From positions 5,264 through 69,263 of the forward strand of contig CAYNDB010000001.1 in the NCBI GenBank assembly GCA_964395915.1: a stretch of DNA of 64,000 nucleotides. The letters are read 5' to 3'. Positions within the stretch are counted from its first letter, which is position 1. Every line of letters starts with the position of its first letter. Origin of the DNA: CAYNDB01 sp964395915. GTDB lineage: Bacteria > Nitrospinota_A > UBA7883 > JAJRTC01. Below, piece by piece: positions 27,747 through 35,269 of this stretch. The translations under genes and the position numbers were made by a program. The notes under the pieces were generated by a model. That model saw nothing but the letters and a program-made list of their open reading frames with translations. It was not told where the DNA came from and ran no database searches.

Positions 27747-28550
27747 ATGAAAGACTTTCCAATTTATTGGGTAATGATGGTAAACGCTATCCGCGCAAAA
27801 ATGGAATATAAGGTCACCTTCCTTTTTATGCTGGTGGCGATTATTCTCTACTATCTTGGCCAGCTCGGCGTCATTCTGGTAGTGCTTGCAAAGTTCAAGA
27901 ACATCAACGGCTGGGATCTTGGTGAAATGGCTTTTCTATATGGTCTGCTCGTGTTTAGCCAGGGGCTTTCGTCGCTTTTCTTTGCCTCGATGAACAATTT
28001 TGAAGTAATGATAATCGAAGGGGCGTTCGACAGGTATTTAATCAGGCCATTGAACCCTTTGATGCAAATTTTGGCGAACAGTTTCGAGATAAGCTCGGTG
28101 GCGCACTTTGTCATCGGGCTTTCCGCCCTTTACTACGGCTCCACCAGGGCGGGGGTTGAGTGGACGTTTGGGAAAGTCATTTTCCTCCCTTTTGTGATAG
28201 CGGGGGCTGTGCTTATACAGGGCGGGATCAGGCTTGCCGTTTCCGCAATAGCTTTTTGGACGATAAGGAACCGCTCGCTTGTGCACACAATCGTTTACAG
28301 CTCGAAAGAATTTGTTCTTTACCCTGTTTCAATTTATAACCTGTGGGTGCAGGTGTTCCTCACGATAGTTTTCCCCTTGGCGTTTATAAATTATTATCCG
28401 AGCTACTATTTTCTGGCTAAGGATACGGGGGGGGTGCTGTTCCATCCAGCGCTTCAATACGGTACACCTGTGGTCGGGTGTGTGGTTTTCTTTTTAGCCT
28501 ATAAGCTCTGGGGTTTAGGCGTGAGCCGGTATCAGAGCGTGGGGAATTAG
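27747..28550 (+). CDS. ABC-2 permease, second type, copy 1 (COG3694-like)
   Basis: Second membrane subunit, about 267 aa with six helices. Start at the ATG 27747 (MKDFPIYWVMMVNAIRAKMEYK), one base after the preceding TGA. The longer frame from 27726 overlaps the upstream gene. Conserved stretches are YGLLVFSQGLSSLFF, GAFDRYLIRPLNP and FPLAFINYYPSYYFLAKD. The next gene is a close paralogue. Only one copy is needed to complete the usual ATPase-permease-permease exporter. Confidence 0.87.
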   Translation: MKDFPIYWVMMVNAIRAKMEYKVTFLFMLVAIILYYLGQLGVILVVLAKFKNINGWDLGEMAFLYGLLVFSQGLSSLFFASMNNFEVMIIEGAFDRYLIRPLNPLMQILANSFEISSVAHFVIGLSALYYGSTRAGVEWTFGKVIFLPFVIAGAVLIQGGIRLAVSAIAFWTIRNRSLVHTIVYSSKEFVLYPVSIYNLWVQVFLTIVFPLAFINYYPSYYFLAKDTGGVLFHPALQYGTPVVGCVVFFLAYKLWGLGVSRYQSVGN

Positions 28551-28737
28551 GGCGGAGCCTTTCCCCTTTTTAGGTATTAGTAATATTCATTATATTCTTT
28601 AAAATATTACCTATTTCTTCTCGAACAGGTATAATAAGTATTCCTGATAGGACAAAAAACTTATGTGTGCATAATTCTGTTTTGGCAGGGCTTTCTTCCC
28701 CCTGTTAATGTCAGAAGTTGATGTAAAGGTTAAGGGT

Positions 28738-29541
28738 ATGAGAGACCTGCCGATTTACTGGAGAATAATGGTCCTCTCCTTTCAAGCCAGGATGCAGTAT
28801 AAAGCCACTTTCCTTTTCACTCTTGTCGCCTTGATTTTCTACTACCTGAGCCAGCTTTCAATTGTGTTCATTATGACTACAAAGTTTGAAGGTATTAATG
28901 GTTGGGCTTTGGAGGAGGTGATGTTTCTTTACGGGCTTCTGGTTTTTAGCCAGAGTCTTGCTACATTTTTCTTCGCCTCATTGAGCAACTTTGAAGAGAT
29001 GGTTGTTGAAGGGGAATTCGATCGGCTTTTAATCAGACCTCTGAATCCTTTGGGCCAAATGCTCTCTTCCAGTTTCGAGCTTACATCCGTCGCGCATCTT
29101 ATTATCGGGGTGGTAGCTCTTTGCTATGGCTCAATACACGCTGGTGTGGAATGGACTTTGGCCAAAGTCGCGTTTTTCCCTCTAATGATCGCAGGCGCGG
29201 TTTTAATTCATGGAGGTATTCGGCTTGCGGTTTCCGCAATAGCTTTCTGGACGTTGCGCAATCGTTCATTGTTTAACACGCTTGTGGTCAGCTCGAAGGA
29301 ATTTATTCTTTACCCGATTTCGATTTACAACCTGTGGCTGCAGGTATTCCTCACGATATTATTCCCCCTGGCGTTTATCAACTATTACCCGAGCCACTAT
29401 TTTCTGGCTAAGGATACGGGGGGGATGCTGTTTCATCCGGCGCTTCAATACGGCACGCCTGTAGTCGGGTGTGTGGTTTTCTTTTTGGCCTATAAGCTTT
29501 GGCGCGCAGGCGTGAACCGGTATCAAAGTGTGGGGAACTGA
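28738..29541 (+). CDS. ABC-2 permease, second type, copy 2 (paralogue of preceding gene)
   Basis: About 267 aa, clearly duplicated from the preceding permease. The C-terminal half is nearly identical (shared KEFxLYPxSIYNLW, TGGxLFHPALQYGTPVVG, ending RYQSVGN), while the N-terminal half has drifted. Alignment with copy 1 (MRDLPIYW against MKDFPIYW) favours the ATG at 28738, which has AAAGG 8 nt upstream. The ATG at 28708 would add ten residues. A 157-bp spacer with no ORF separates the copies, so copy 2 may have its own promoter. It may supply an alternative partner for the exporter. Confidence 0.85.
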   Translation: MRDLPIYWRIMVLSFQARMQYKATFLFTLVALIFYYLSQLSIVFIMTTKFEGINGWALEEVMFLYGLLVFSQSLATFFFASLSNFEEMVVEGEFDRLLIRPLNPLGQMLSSSFELTSVAHLIIGVVALCYGSIHAGVEWTLAKVAFFPLMIAGAVLIHGGIRLAVSAIAFWTLRNRSLFNTLVVSSKEFILYPISIYNLWLQVFLTILFPLAFINYYPSHYFLAKDTGGMLFHPALQYGTPVVGCVVFFLAYKLWRAGVNRYQSVGN

Positions 29542-29574
29542 TCGTAGATCTAGATCCTTGTCGTCCGCGATCAG
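29538..29574. terminator. inverted repeat between convergent permease and bactofilin genes
   Basis: CTGATCG (29538-29544) and CGATCAG (29568-29574) form a 7-bp stem with a 23-nt loop containing a second small palindrome (TAGATCTA). It lies right at the end of the exporter operon, facing the convergent bactofilin gene. No T tract is present, so termination is only a guess. Confidence 0.3.
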
Positions 29575-29602
29575 TAAGAGCGTTTGGCGCTTACGATGTT
29601 GC

Positions 29603-30004
29603 CTAGCTTGCCGAAGCCCCGCCTTCTTTTTTAAGCGTCAGCGGAAGGACCTTATCGTTTTTTCGCCCGGTCATAATGATGGAGCCTTCCAGAATGGCGC
29701 CTTCCTCTATGTGTAATGACGGAGTGGAAATATTTCCGAACACCTGACCCTTATTTGTGATGTGCAGCTTGTTGGCTGCGGTGACGTTGCCTTCCACCTT
29801 GCCTTGCACCATCATCGTGCCGACGTTGATCTCTGCTTTTACCTGGGCATGTTCGCCGATGATAAGGTTGTCGTTCGTCGCCACTTCACCTTCAAACTTG
29901 CCGTCGATGCGGACTGTTCCTTCAAAAGATAAAAGTCCGTTAAACTCTGTATCCTCTCCGAGAAAGGCTTTTATAACATCTTTATCCAAATTATCGCGCG
30001 CCAT
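29603..30004 (-). CDS. bactofilin (polymer-forming cytoskeletal protein)
   Basis: Bactofilins self-assemble into filaments that position proteins in the cell. 133 aa. A short N-terminal tail is followed by the beta-helix bactofilin domain (~residues 18-115): FNGLLSFEGTVRIDGKFEGEVATNDNLIIGEHAQVKAEINVG and its repeats (VQGKVEGNVTAANKLHI, GQVFGNISTPSLHIEEGAILEGSI). A charged C-terminal tail follows. The gene sits just after parB; in myxobacteria bactofilins scaffold ParABS components, which makes the neighbourhood suggestive. Confidence 0.93.
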   Translation of the reverse strand: MARDNLDKDVIKAFLGEDTEFNGLLSFEGTVRIDGKFEGEVATNDNLIIGEHAQVKAEINVGTMMVQGKVEGNVTAANKLHITNKGQVFGNISTPSLHIEEGAILEGSIIMTGRKNDKVLPLTLKKEGGASAS

Positions 30005-30104
30005 GGCTATTCCCCCCTGACAAAATATTTACTATTTATAGGTGTATTTTAAGTGAAATTAATGATAACTGAATAGTGAACAACGGGCAACGAAATTCAG
30101 TTTT

Positions 30105-30947
30105 TCAACCAGCCTTGATCTGGTCCACCACACGGTTCAATTCGTCAACGTCATGATAACTTATTTTGATTGCGCCGCCTTTTGACTTTGCTATTATCTC
30201 GACTTTCGTTCCAAGGATTCTCTCAAGGTCGTGGGCGACCTGCTGCAAGTGTATGTCCGGAGCTTTCCGTAGGGAAGGCTTCCTTTTTAACTTCGATTTT
30301 ACTTGCGACTCCACCTGGCGGACGTTCATTCCGGCGCTTATGATTTCATCACGCAGCCGCAGCCGTTCCTCATCCGTATTCAACGCCAGCAAAGCCCGCG
30401 CATGCCCCATTGTAAGGCGCCCGTCGGATAGGTCGTCTTTCACAGCATCCGGCAGCTTGAGCAGTCGCAACATATTCGTCACCGTAGGCCTGCTTTTCCC
30501 AAGTTTTTTCGCCAGGTGTTCCTGTGTGAACGCAAACTCGTTCATCAATCGGTGATACGCGTTCGCCTCTTCGATAGGGTTCAGGTTTTCACGCTGAATA
30601 TTTTCCACTATCGCCATTTCCAGCGCGTCGGAATCGCGAACGACCTTTACTATCGCCGGGATTTTATCCAGTCCAAGGGACTTTACTGCACGCCACCTGC
30701 GCTCGCCTGCGATAAGCTCGAAACCGTTATGTTTTTTAGTAACGATAATAGGCTGGATTACACCACGCTCTCTTATTGACTCCGCCAGACCGGCAAGTGA
30801 GTCTTGATTAAAAACCGTTCTCGGCTGAAACCGGCTCTGCAATATTTCATTTACCGGGATGTTGGTTACCATATCACCTTCTTCCGGGGCGCCTTTTTGC
30901 TCCGGAATCAAAGCTCCCAATCCTCTACCTAAAGCTTTTCGTGTCAT
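30105..30947 (-). CDS. parB: chromosome-partitioning protein ParB
   Basis: CTP-dependent clamp that loads at parS and spreads on DNA. 280 aa. Starts with the Spo0J-type KALGRGLGALIP. The N-terminal domain holds the nucleotide motif LIAGERRWRAVKSLG and IVENIQRENLNPIEEANAYHRL. The helix-turn-helix is TQEHLAKKLGKSRPTVTNMLRLLKLP, with LTMGHARALLAL after it. The C-terminal dimerisation domain is complete. Its ATG overlaps the parA stop by four bases, and two parS sites lie upstream of parA. Confidence 0.97.
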   Translation of the reverse strand: MTRKALGRGLGALIPEQKGAPEEGDMVTNIPVNEILQSRFQPRTVFNQDSLAGLAESIRERGVIQPIIVTKKHNGFELIAGERRWRAVKSLGLDKIPAIVKVVRDSDALEMAIVENIQRENLNPIEEANAYHRLMNEFAFTQEHLAKKLGKSRPTVTNMLRLLKLPDAVKDDLSDGRLTMGHARALLALNTDEERLRLRDEIISAGMNVRQVESQVKSKLKRKPSLRKAPDIHLQQVAHDLERILGTKVEIIAKSKGGAIKISYHDVDELNRVVDQIKAG

Positions 30948-31822
30948 TTTTCGTTTATCACGCTCCCTGATGGTTGTACGTAGCTATTTTCAACGCTGTC
31001 AGATTCCAGTTCATTAATTTCGGTTTTCTTTCGCCTGCCTGGAATTGCCAATAACGCCTGTTTGTTCTTATTTATCAACTCATTAGCCAGATCAATGTAT
31101 GCGTCGGAGCCTTTACAATGGATGTCGTAAAGGATAATTGGTTTACCGTGAGATGGCGCTTCCGAGAGACGGATATTCCTCGGAATCATTGTTTTAAACA
31201 ACGATTCGCCATAATACTTTTTCACTTCTTCCATCACCTGTCTTGATAATGTCGTTCGGCCATCCACCATTGTAAACAGGATGCCCTCTATTTTAATGCG
31301 CGGGTTAAAGGCGTTGCGCACCATATCTATTGTCCTGTCGAGCTGGCTCAGCCCCTCCAGCGCATAATATTCGGTTTGCAACGGGATAATTACAGAGTCG
31401 GAAGCCGTCAATGCGTTTAATGTCAGCATTCCCAACGATGGCGGGCAGTCTATAATTACAAAATCGAAATCATCCGATACCTGGTTTATCAAATGAGCGA
31501 TACGTTTTTCCCTGTTTTCGAATGTGACAAGCTCGATTTCGGCTCCATACAGGTCGGTGGTCGATGGAATGGCTTTCAACCCGTCCACAATCGTGTTCAT
31601 AATCATTTCAGGGCGAATTTCATTGTCGATTATCGCGGTGTATATGTTATGGCCATCACCATTTTTGGGTAGTCCAAGTCCTGTTGTGGCGTTTCCCTGC
31701 GGGTCGATATCAATGAGCAAGACTTGCTGATCGGCGATAGCAAGCCCGGCGGCAAGGTTTACGGCGGTAGTCGTTTTCCCGACTCCACCCTTTTGGTTTG
31801 CGACGCAGATAACTTTTTTCAT
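30944..31822 (-). CDS. parA: chromosome-partitioning ATPase ParA (Soj)
   Basis: Deviant Walker-type ATPase that moves ParB-parS complexes. 292 aa. The deviant Walker A is NQKGGVGKTTTAVNLAAGLA (residues ~9-28). DIDPQGNATTGLG (39-51), VIIDCPPSLGMLTLNAL and PLQTEYYALEGLSQL are the usual motifs. The C-terminal ~35 residues are a nonconserved tail. No plasmid-type N-terminal HTH is present, so it is the chromosomal form. Confidence 0.97.
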   Translation of the reverse strand: MKKVICVANQKGGVGKTTTAVNLAAGLAIADQQVLLIDIDPQGNATTGLGLPKNGDGHNIYTAIIDNEIRPEMIMNTIVDGLKAIPSTTDLYGAEIELVTFENREKRIAHLINQVSDDFDFVIIDCPPSLGMLTLNALTASDSVIIPLQTEYYALEGLSQLDRTIDMVRNAFNPRIKIEGILFTMVDGRTTLSRQVMEEVKKYYGESLFKTMIPRNIRLSEAPSHGKPIILYDIHCKGSDAYIDLANELINKNKQALLAIPGRRKKTEINELESDSVENSYVQPSGSVINEK

Positions 31823-31865
31823 GATTCAGGAGAGTATAACAGGAGGTATTCAAAGAATTAAAGGG

Positions 31866-31888
31866 AAATCCACCTTAGCGGTGGACTT
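31866..31888 (-). terminator. possible terminator/attenuator hairpin ahead of parA
   Basis: TCCACC (31869-31874) and GGTGGA (31880-31885) make a 6-bp stem with a 5-nt loop. On the minus strand it is followed by TTTCCCTTTAATTC. It may end rsmG transcripts before parA. The T tract is broken, so confidence is low. Confidence 0.35.
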
Positions 31889-31927
31889 TTCCTGTCTTTG
31901 ACTGGTTATTTGGTTATATATGCCAAA

Positions 31928-31943
31928 TGTTTCACGTGAAACA
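31928..31943. promoter_or_regulatory. parS site 1
   Basis: Perfect 16-bp parS palindrome TGTTTCACGTGAAACA, about 105 bp upstream of the parA start. This is the known ParB-binding consensus. Confidence 0.97.
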
Positions 31944-31970
31944 ACCTTACGGTTGGTTTACTAGTTAATA

Positions 31971-32075
31971 TGTGGAGGTTCTTCGTCGCATAGGCCCCTC
32001 AGAATGACACCTTGTATGATAGTGGTGACTCGCGAACCAAACTTTGTCATCCTGAACCGAAGGGAAGGATCTCAA
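31971..32075. repeat. REP-like repeat between the two parS sites
   Basis: GAGGTTCTTCGTCGCATAGG, then CCCCTCAGAATGACA and, further on, TTTGTCATCCTGAACCGAAG and GGAAGGATCTC form two opposite-facing copies of the GTCATTCTGAG...GAAGAATCTC core. The rest of the 31.8-32.2 kb spacer, apart from the two parS sites and the hairpin, contains no recognisable gene. Confidence 0.6.
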
Positions 32076-32169
32076 AAATAGAAAAATTCAAATTTACCCA
32101 CTGCCGGGCATTCGCGCCAAAAACTTTCCTGGCTGCCAGCCGACAGGCTGATAAAGCCGATCGCAAGAT

Positions 32170-32185
32170 GGTTTCACGTGAAACA
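32170..32185. promoter_or_regulatory. parS site 2
   Basis: GGTTTCACGTGAAACA, identical to the parS consensus except the first base (G for T), 242 bp from site 1 and just downstream of the rsmG stop. Confidence 0.92.
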
Positions 32186-32212
32186 TTCATTACATTCGCC
32201 AGCCGACTCGCA

Positions 32213-32818
32213 CTAGAACAAACCACGTATCCGAACGATAATTAATCCATCGAACCAGGTCGGAACCTCAAGCTTTTTGACAGAGACGCCGGGGAAATTC
32301 GACAATAGCTCTTTTATTTCCACATCAACGTCATTTCCTTTAAAAAAGTCGGCTATCCCGCCCCTTTTAACTTTATTTTTCCATAGTTTTGCAACAGAGG
32401 TCATATCACCCGCCGCTCTGGATACGAGCCTGTCCACCTTACCGATGTCTGTTTTTCTCTCAATTCTTATAGCTTTCGCCTCCACCTCTGTTTTCCCAAC
32501 TAAGCCGGGAATGGCCAGAGAGTTTTTAGCTACTTTTATCTTTTTCTGGGTCGAGTCGAGCAGAAGGTAGCGATTCTTTTGGTCCACTATAGCCATTGGG
32601 ACACCCGGGATGCCTGGTCCACAGCCGAAATCCGCCACAAGCCCGATATCTTCCTTTGAATACTGAAGCCCCAGCCATGCTGAAGGCGCGATGAGCTTTT
32701 CGAATATTTTGTCATCCGGGATGGAAGTCAGAGAAATTTTCCTGTTCCAGGAGATCAGGTTTTCACAATATTGTTGCAGCTTTTGGTAGTTATCGCTCCC
32801 GAAAATTTCAGAATACAA
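32213..32818 (-). CDS. rsmG: 16S rRNA (guanine(527)-N(7))-methyltransferase
   Basis: Methylates G527 of 16S rRNA; loss gives low-level streptomycin resistance in other bacteria. 201 aa. The SAM motif is VADFGCGPGIPGVPMAI (~64-80), followed by LLLDSTQKKIKVAKNSL and VSRAAGDMTSVAKLW. An N-terminal helical region carries SWNRKISLTSI. It starts 1 bp after the mnmG stop, the classic mnmG-rsmG-parA-parB order near origins. Confidence 0.95.
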   Translation of the reverse strand: MYSEIFGSDNYQKLQQYCENLISWNRKISLTSIPDDKIFEKLIAPSAWLGLQYSKEDIGLVADFGCGPGIPGVPMAIVDQKNRYLLLDSTQKKIKVAKNSLAIPGLVGKTEVEAKAIRIERKTDIGKVDRLVSRAAGDMTSVAKLWKNKVKRGGIADFFKGNDVDVEIKELLSNFPGVSVKKLEVPTWFDGLIIVRIRGLF

Positions 32819-32819
32819 T

Positions 32820-34691
32820 TTAGGCTCTCCCGGTAGAATACTTGGTCAGGTATATATGCAAGGCTGACAAAGCGGCGGGGGTGACGCCAGAGATTCTGGA
32901 CGCCTGGCCTAGGTTTAAAGGCTTTATTTTCAATAGCTTTTCTCGAACTTCGTTAGATAAACCCGGGGTTTGGGAGAAATCGAAATCTGGCGGGAAAGCC
33001 TTGTTTTCAGACTGCATAGTTTTCGCCACCAGTTTTTCCTGCCGTTTGATATATCCTTCATACCGGAAGGTTATTTCCACCTGTTCTTTTTCAACCGAGG
33101 AAAAATCGTTTGGAGGATCGTATCGCGGCAGGTCGTGTAATGTGACACCGGGTCGTTTCAGAAGGTTGGAAAGCAGAATCCCGTCATCTGGTATTTTGCC
33201 ACCGAGCGCAACCTCCATTCCATTTTTATTTGCGTCGGACGGTTTTATCCTTGTGCGTGAAAGTTTATCGATCTCTTTTTCTATTCGTTCACGTTTTTGG
33301 TTAAAAATAGCGTAACTTGTCTCATCAAGCAGGCCAATTTTGTGGCCGATATCGCAAAGGCGCAGGTCTGCGTTGTCATGCCGCAACAGCAATCGAAACT
33401 CTGCGCGTGAGGTGAACATACGATACGGCTCGCTTGTTCCTTTTGTGACAAGGTCGTCTATCATCACTCCAATATATGAGTTTTGCCTTGTCAGAACCAG
33501 CTGCTCTATCTCTTTTACGTAAGCCACCGCGTTGATACCGGCTATAAGCCCTTGCGCCGCCGCCTCTTCGTAGCCGGAGGTGCCGTTTATCTGGCCGGCG
33601 AAGAAAAGGCCCTTGATTTTTTTTGTCTCAAGCGTCGGATAGACCTGTGTTGGCGGGCAGAAATCGTATTCGATAGCGTAGCCGGCTCGTGTGATCTCCA
33701 CGTTTTCAAGCCCTGGTATTGTTTGCAGAAATTTTAGCTGGACGTCGATAGGCAACGATGTGCTAAGCCCGTTTGGATATACCTCGTTCGTCGTCAATCC
33801 TTCCGGCTCCAAAAATATCTGATGCTTTCGCTTTTCAGGAAACCTTTTAACTTTATCCTCGATAGACGGGCAATAGCGCGGGCCAACACCTTCGATCACC
33901 CCGGTGTACAAAGGTGAACGTTCCAGATTATTTTCGATAACACGCTGTGTTTCTTCTGTTGTATGCGTTATGTGACACGCCACCTGCCTTTGTTTAATGC
34001 CATTGGAGAAAAAGGAGAAAGGAGCCGGATTTTCATCGCCAGGCTGTACTTCGGTTTTAGAAAAATCTATCGTGTCGCAGTCAAGCCTTGGGCATGTGCC
34101 GGTCTTCAACCTGCCGATTTCAAAGCCTAACTCACGCAGGTTGTCGGAGAGACGGTCTGCCGGAGCTTCGCCCGTACGGCCTGCGTGAGTTTGCTCTAAC
34201 CCTATATGAATCAAACCTTTAAGAAATGTACCGGAGCACAGGACAACCGCTTTTGCGTTTATAACATCGCCTGCGCCGGTTTTTACCCCGGTGATTTTAC
34301 TGTTTTCAATTACGCAGCTATCTACAATTCCCTCAACCAAAGTAAGGTTGGGTTCTGTTTTAAGGGTTGTTAGCATTTCGTTTTGATATAGATGCCTGTC
34401 CGCCTGTGCGCGGAGTCCATGTACTGCGGGGCCTTTAGAGCTGTTGAGTATGCGGAACTGTATTCCTGTGGAGTCGATACATTTTGCCATCTGTCCGCCG
34501 AGCGCATCGATCTCGCGGACGAGATTGCCCTTGGCCAGGCCGCCTATGGCAGGGTTACAGCTCATGGCGCCGATCTGTTTTATGTTGATAGTGATCAACA
34601 TCGTGGCAAGGCCCATCCGCGCGCATGCAAGCCCCGCCTCGCACCCTGCGTGCCCACCGCCGATAACTATTACGTCGTAGCTCTTTATCAT
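32820..34691 (-). CDS. mnmG: tRNA uridine-5-carboxymethylaminomethyl modification enzyme MnmG
   Basis: FAD enzyme that works with MnmE to modify the wobble uridine of tRNAs. 623 aa, typical length. FAD motif VIVIGGGHAGCEAGLACARMG (~8-28), NPAIGGLAKGNLVREIDALGG, LRAQADRHLYQNEM, GRLKTGTCPRLD, PRYCPSIEDKV, FAGQINGTSGYEEAAAQGL and TSRAEFRLLLRHDNADLRL are all diagnostic. The C-terminal helical domain ends with ASRISGVTPAALSALHIYL. mnmE is not in the window. Confidence 0.98.
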   Translation of the reverse strand: MIKSYDVIVIGGGHAGCEAGLACARMGLATMLITINIKQIGAMSCNPAIGGLAKGNLVREIDALGGQMAKCIDSTGIQFRILNSSKGPAVHGLRAQADRHLYQNEMLTTLKTEPNLTLVEGIVDSCVIENSKITGVKTGAGDVINAKAVVLCSGTFLKGLIHIGLEQTHAGRTGEAPADRLSDNLRELGFEIGRLKTGTCPRLDCDTIDFSKTEVQPGDENPAPFSFFSNGIKQRQVACHITHTTEETQRVIENNLERSPLYTGVIEGVGPRYCPSIEDKVKRFPEKRKHQIFLEPEGLTTNEVYPNGLSTSLPIDVQLKFLQTIPGLENVEITRAGYAIEYDFCPPTQVYPTLETKKIKGLFFAGQINGTSGYEEAAAQGLIAGINAVAYVKEIEQLVLTRQNSYIGVMIDDLVTKGTSEPYRMFTSRAEFRLLLRHDNADLRLCDIGHKIGLLDETSYAIFNQKRERIEKEIDKLSRTRIKPSDANKNGMEVALGGKIPDDGILLSNLLKRPGVTLHDLPRYDPPNDFSSVEKEQVEITFRYEGYIKRQEKLVAKTMQSENKAFPPDFDFSQTPGLSNEVREKLLKIKPLNLGQASRISGVTPAALSALHIYLTKYSTGRA

Positions 34692-34800
34692 GGGAAACGA
34701 TTGTAACTCAACAAATGAAAAAGCGCCGGTTATAGTTTAATTGATAGAGAGATAATTGATTAACAGGCAAGTCATGTTATCGTGTTTGAGATTCGCTTTT

Positions 34801-34877
34801 GCGCCCGTAGCTCAACTGGATAGAGTAACGGACTTCGAATCCGTAGGTTGCAGGTTCGAATCCTGCCGGGCGCACCA
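34801..34877 (+). tRNA. tRNA-Arg (anticodon TCG)
   Basis: Full cloverleaf. The acceptor GCGCCCG pairs with CGGGCGC. The anticodon stem ACGGA/TCCGT holds loop CTTCGAA, giving anticodon TCG (reads CGA, Arg). The T arm contains GGTTCGAATCC. The 3' CCA (34875-34877) is encoded. It lies divergent from mnmG and convergent with the receiver gene that follows. Confidence 0.97.
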
Positions 34878-34893
34878 ATCTATCAAATAAGGC

Positions 34894-35268
34894 CTAGTGA
34901 TCTTTAGTCAGCGTTGCGTCAATGACTTCCAGCAGGTCTTTTCTTTCAAAGGGTTTTCTCAACGCGCCCGTAGCGCCCATTGACAGCGCTATATTAAGAA
35001 AATCAGTGTGAACAACCCGCCCTCCGCCAGAAATAGCGATGATTTTCACATCCCGGAAATCTTTGCGTAGCTTTACTATGGCCTGTAGCCCATCCTCGTT
35101 CGGCATCAGGATATCGGTAATAACAAGGTCCGCGGGCGCTTCTTTATAGGAGTTAACCCCGATCTCTCCATCGGAAGCCAGTGTCACTGTGTGTCCGGCG
35201 CTTTCCACCATTTGTTTTAGCATCCGACGCACCTGCTCGTCATCGTCAATTATAAGAATATGAGCCAT
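34894..35268 (-). CDS. single-domain response regulator (CheY-like receiver)
   Basis: 124 aa, a receiver domain only. Acidic pocket IIDDDEQ (residues 6-12), phosphoacceptor D52 in DLVITDILMPNEDG, Thr/Ser switch region IIAISGGGR and the conserved lysine in GALRKPFERKDLL. It starts 1 bp after the stop of the 1457-residue hybrid kinase, so it is likely in the same transcript and a phosphotransfer target of that kinase. Confidence 0.92.
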   Translation of the reverse strand: MAHILIIDDDEQVRRMLKQMVESAGHTVTLASDGEIGVNSYKEAPADLVITDILMPNEDGLQAIVKLRKDFRDVKIIAISGGGRVVHTDFLNIALSMGATGALRKPFERKDLLEVIDATLTKDH

Positions 35269-35269
35269 C

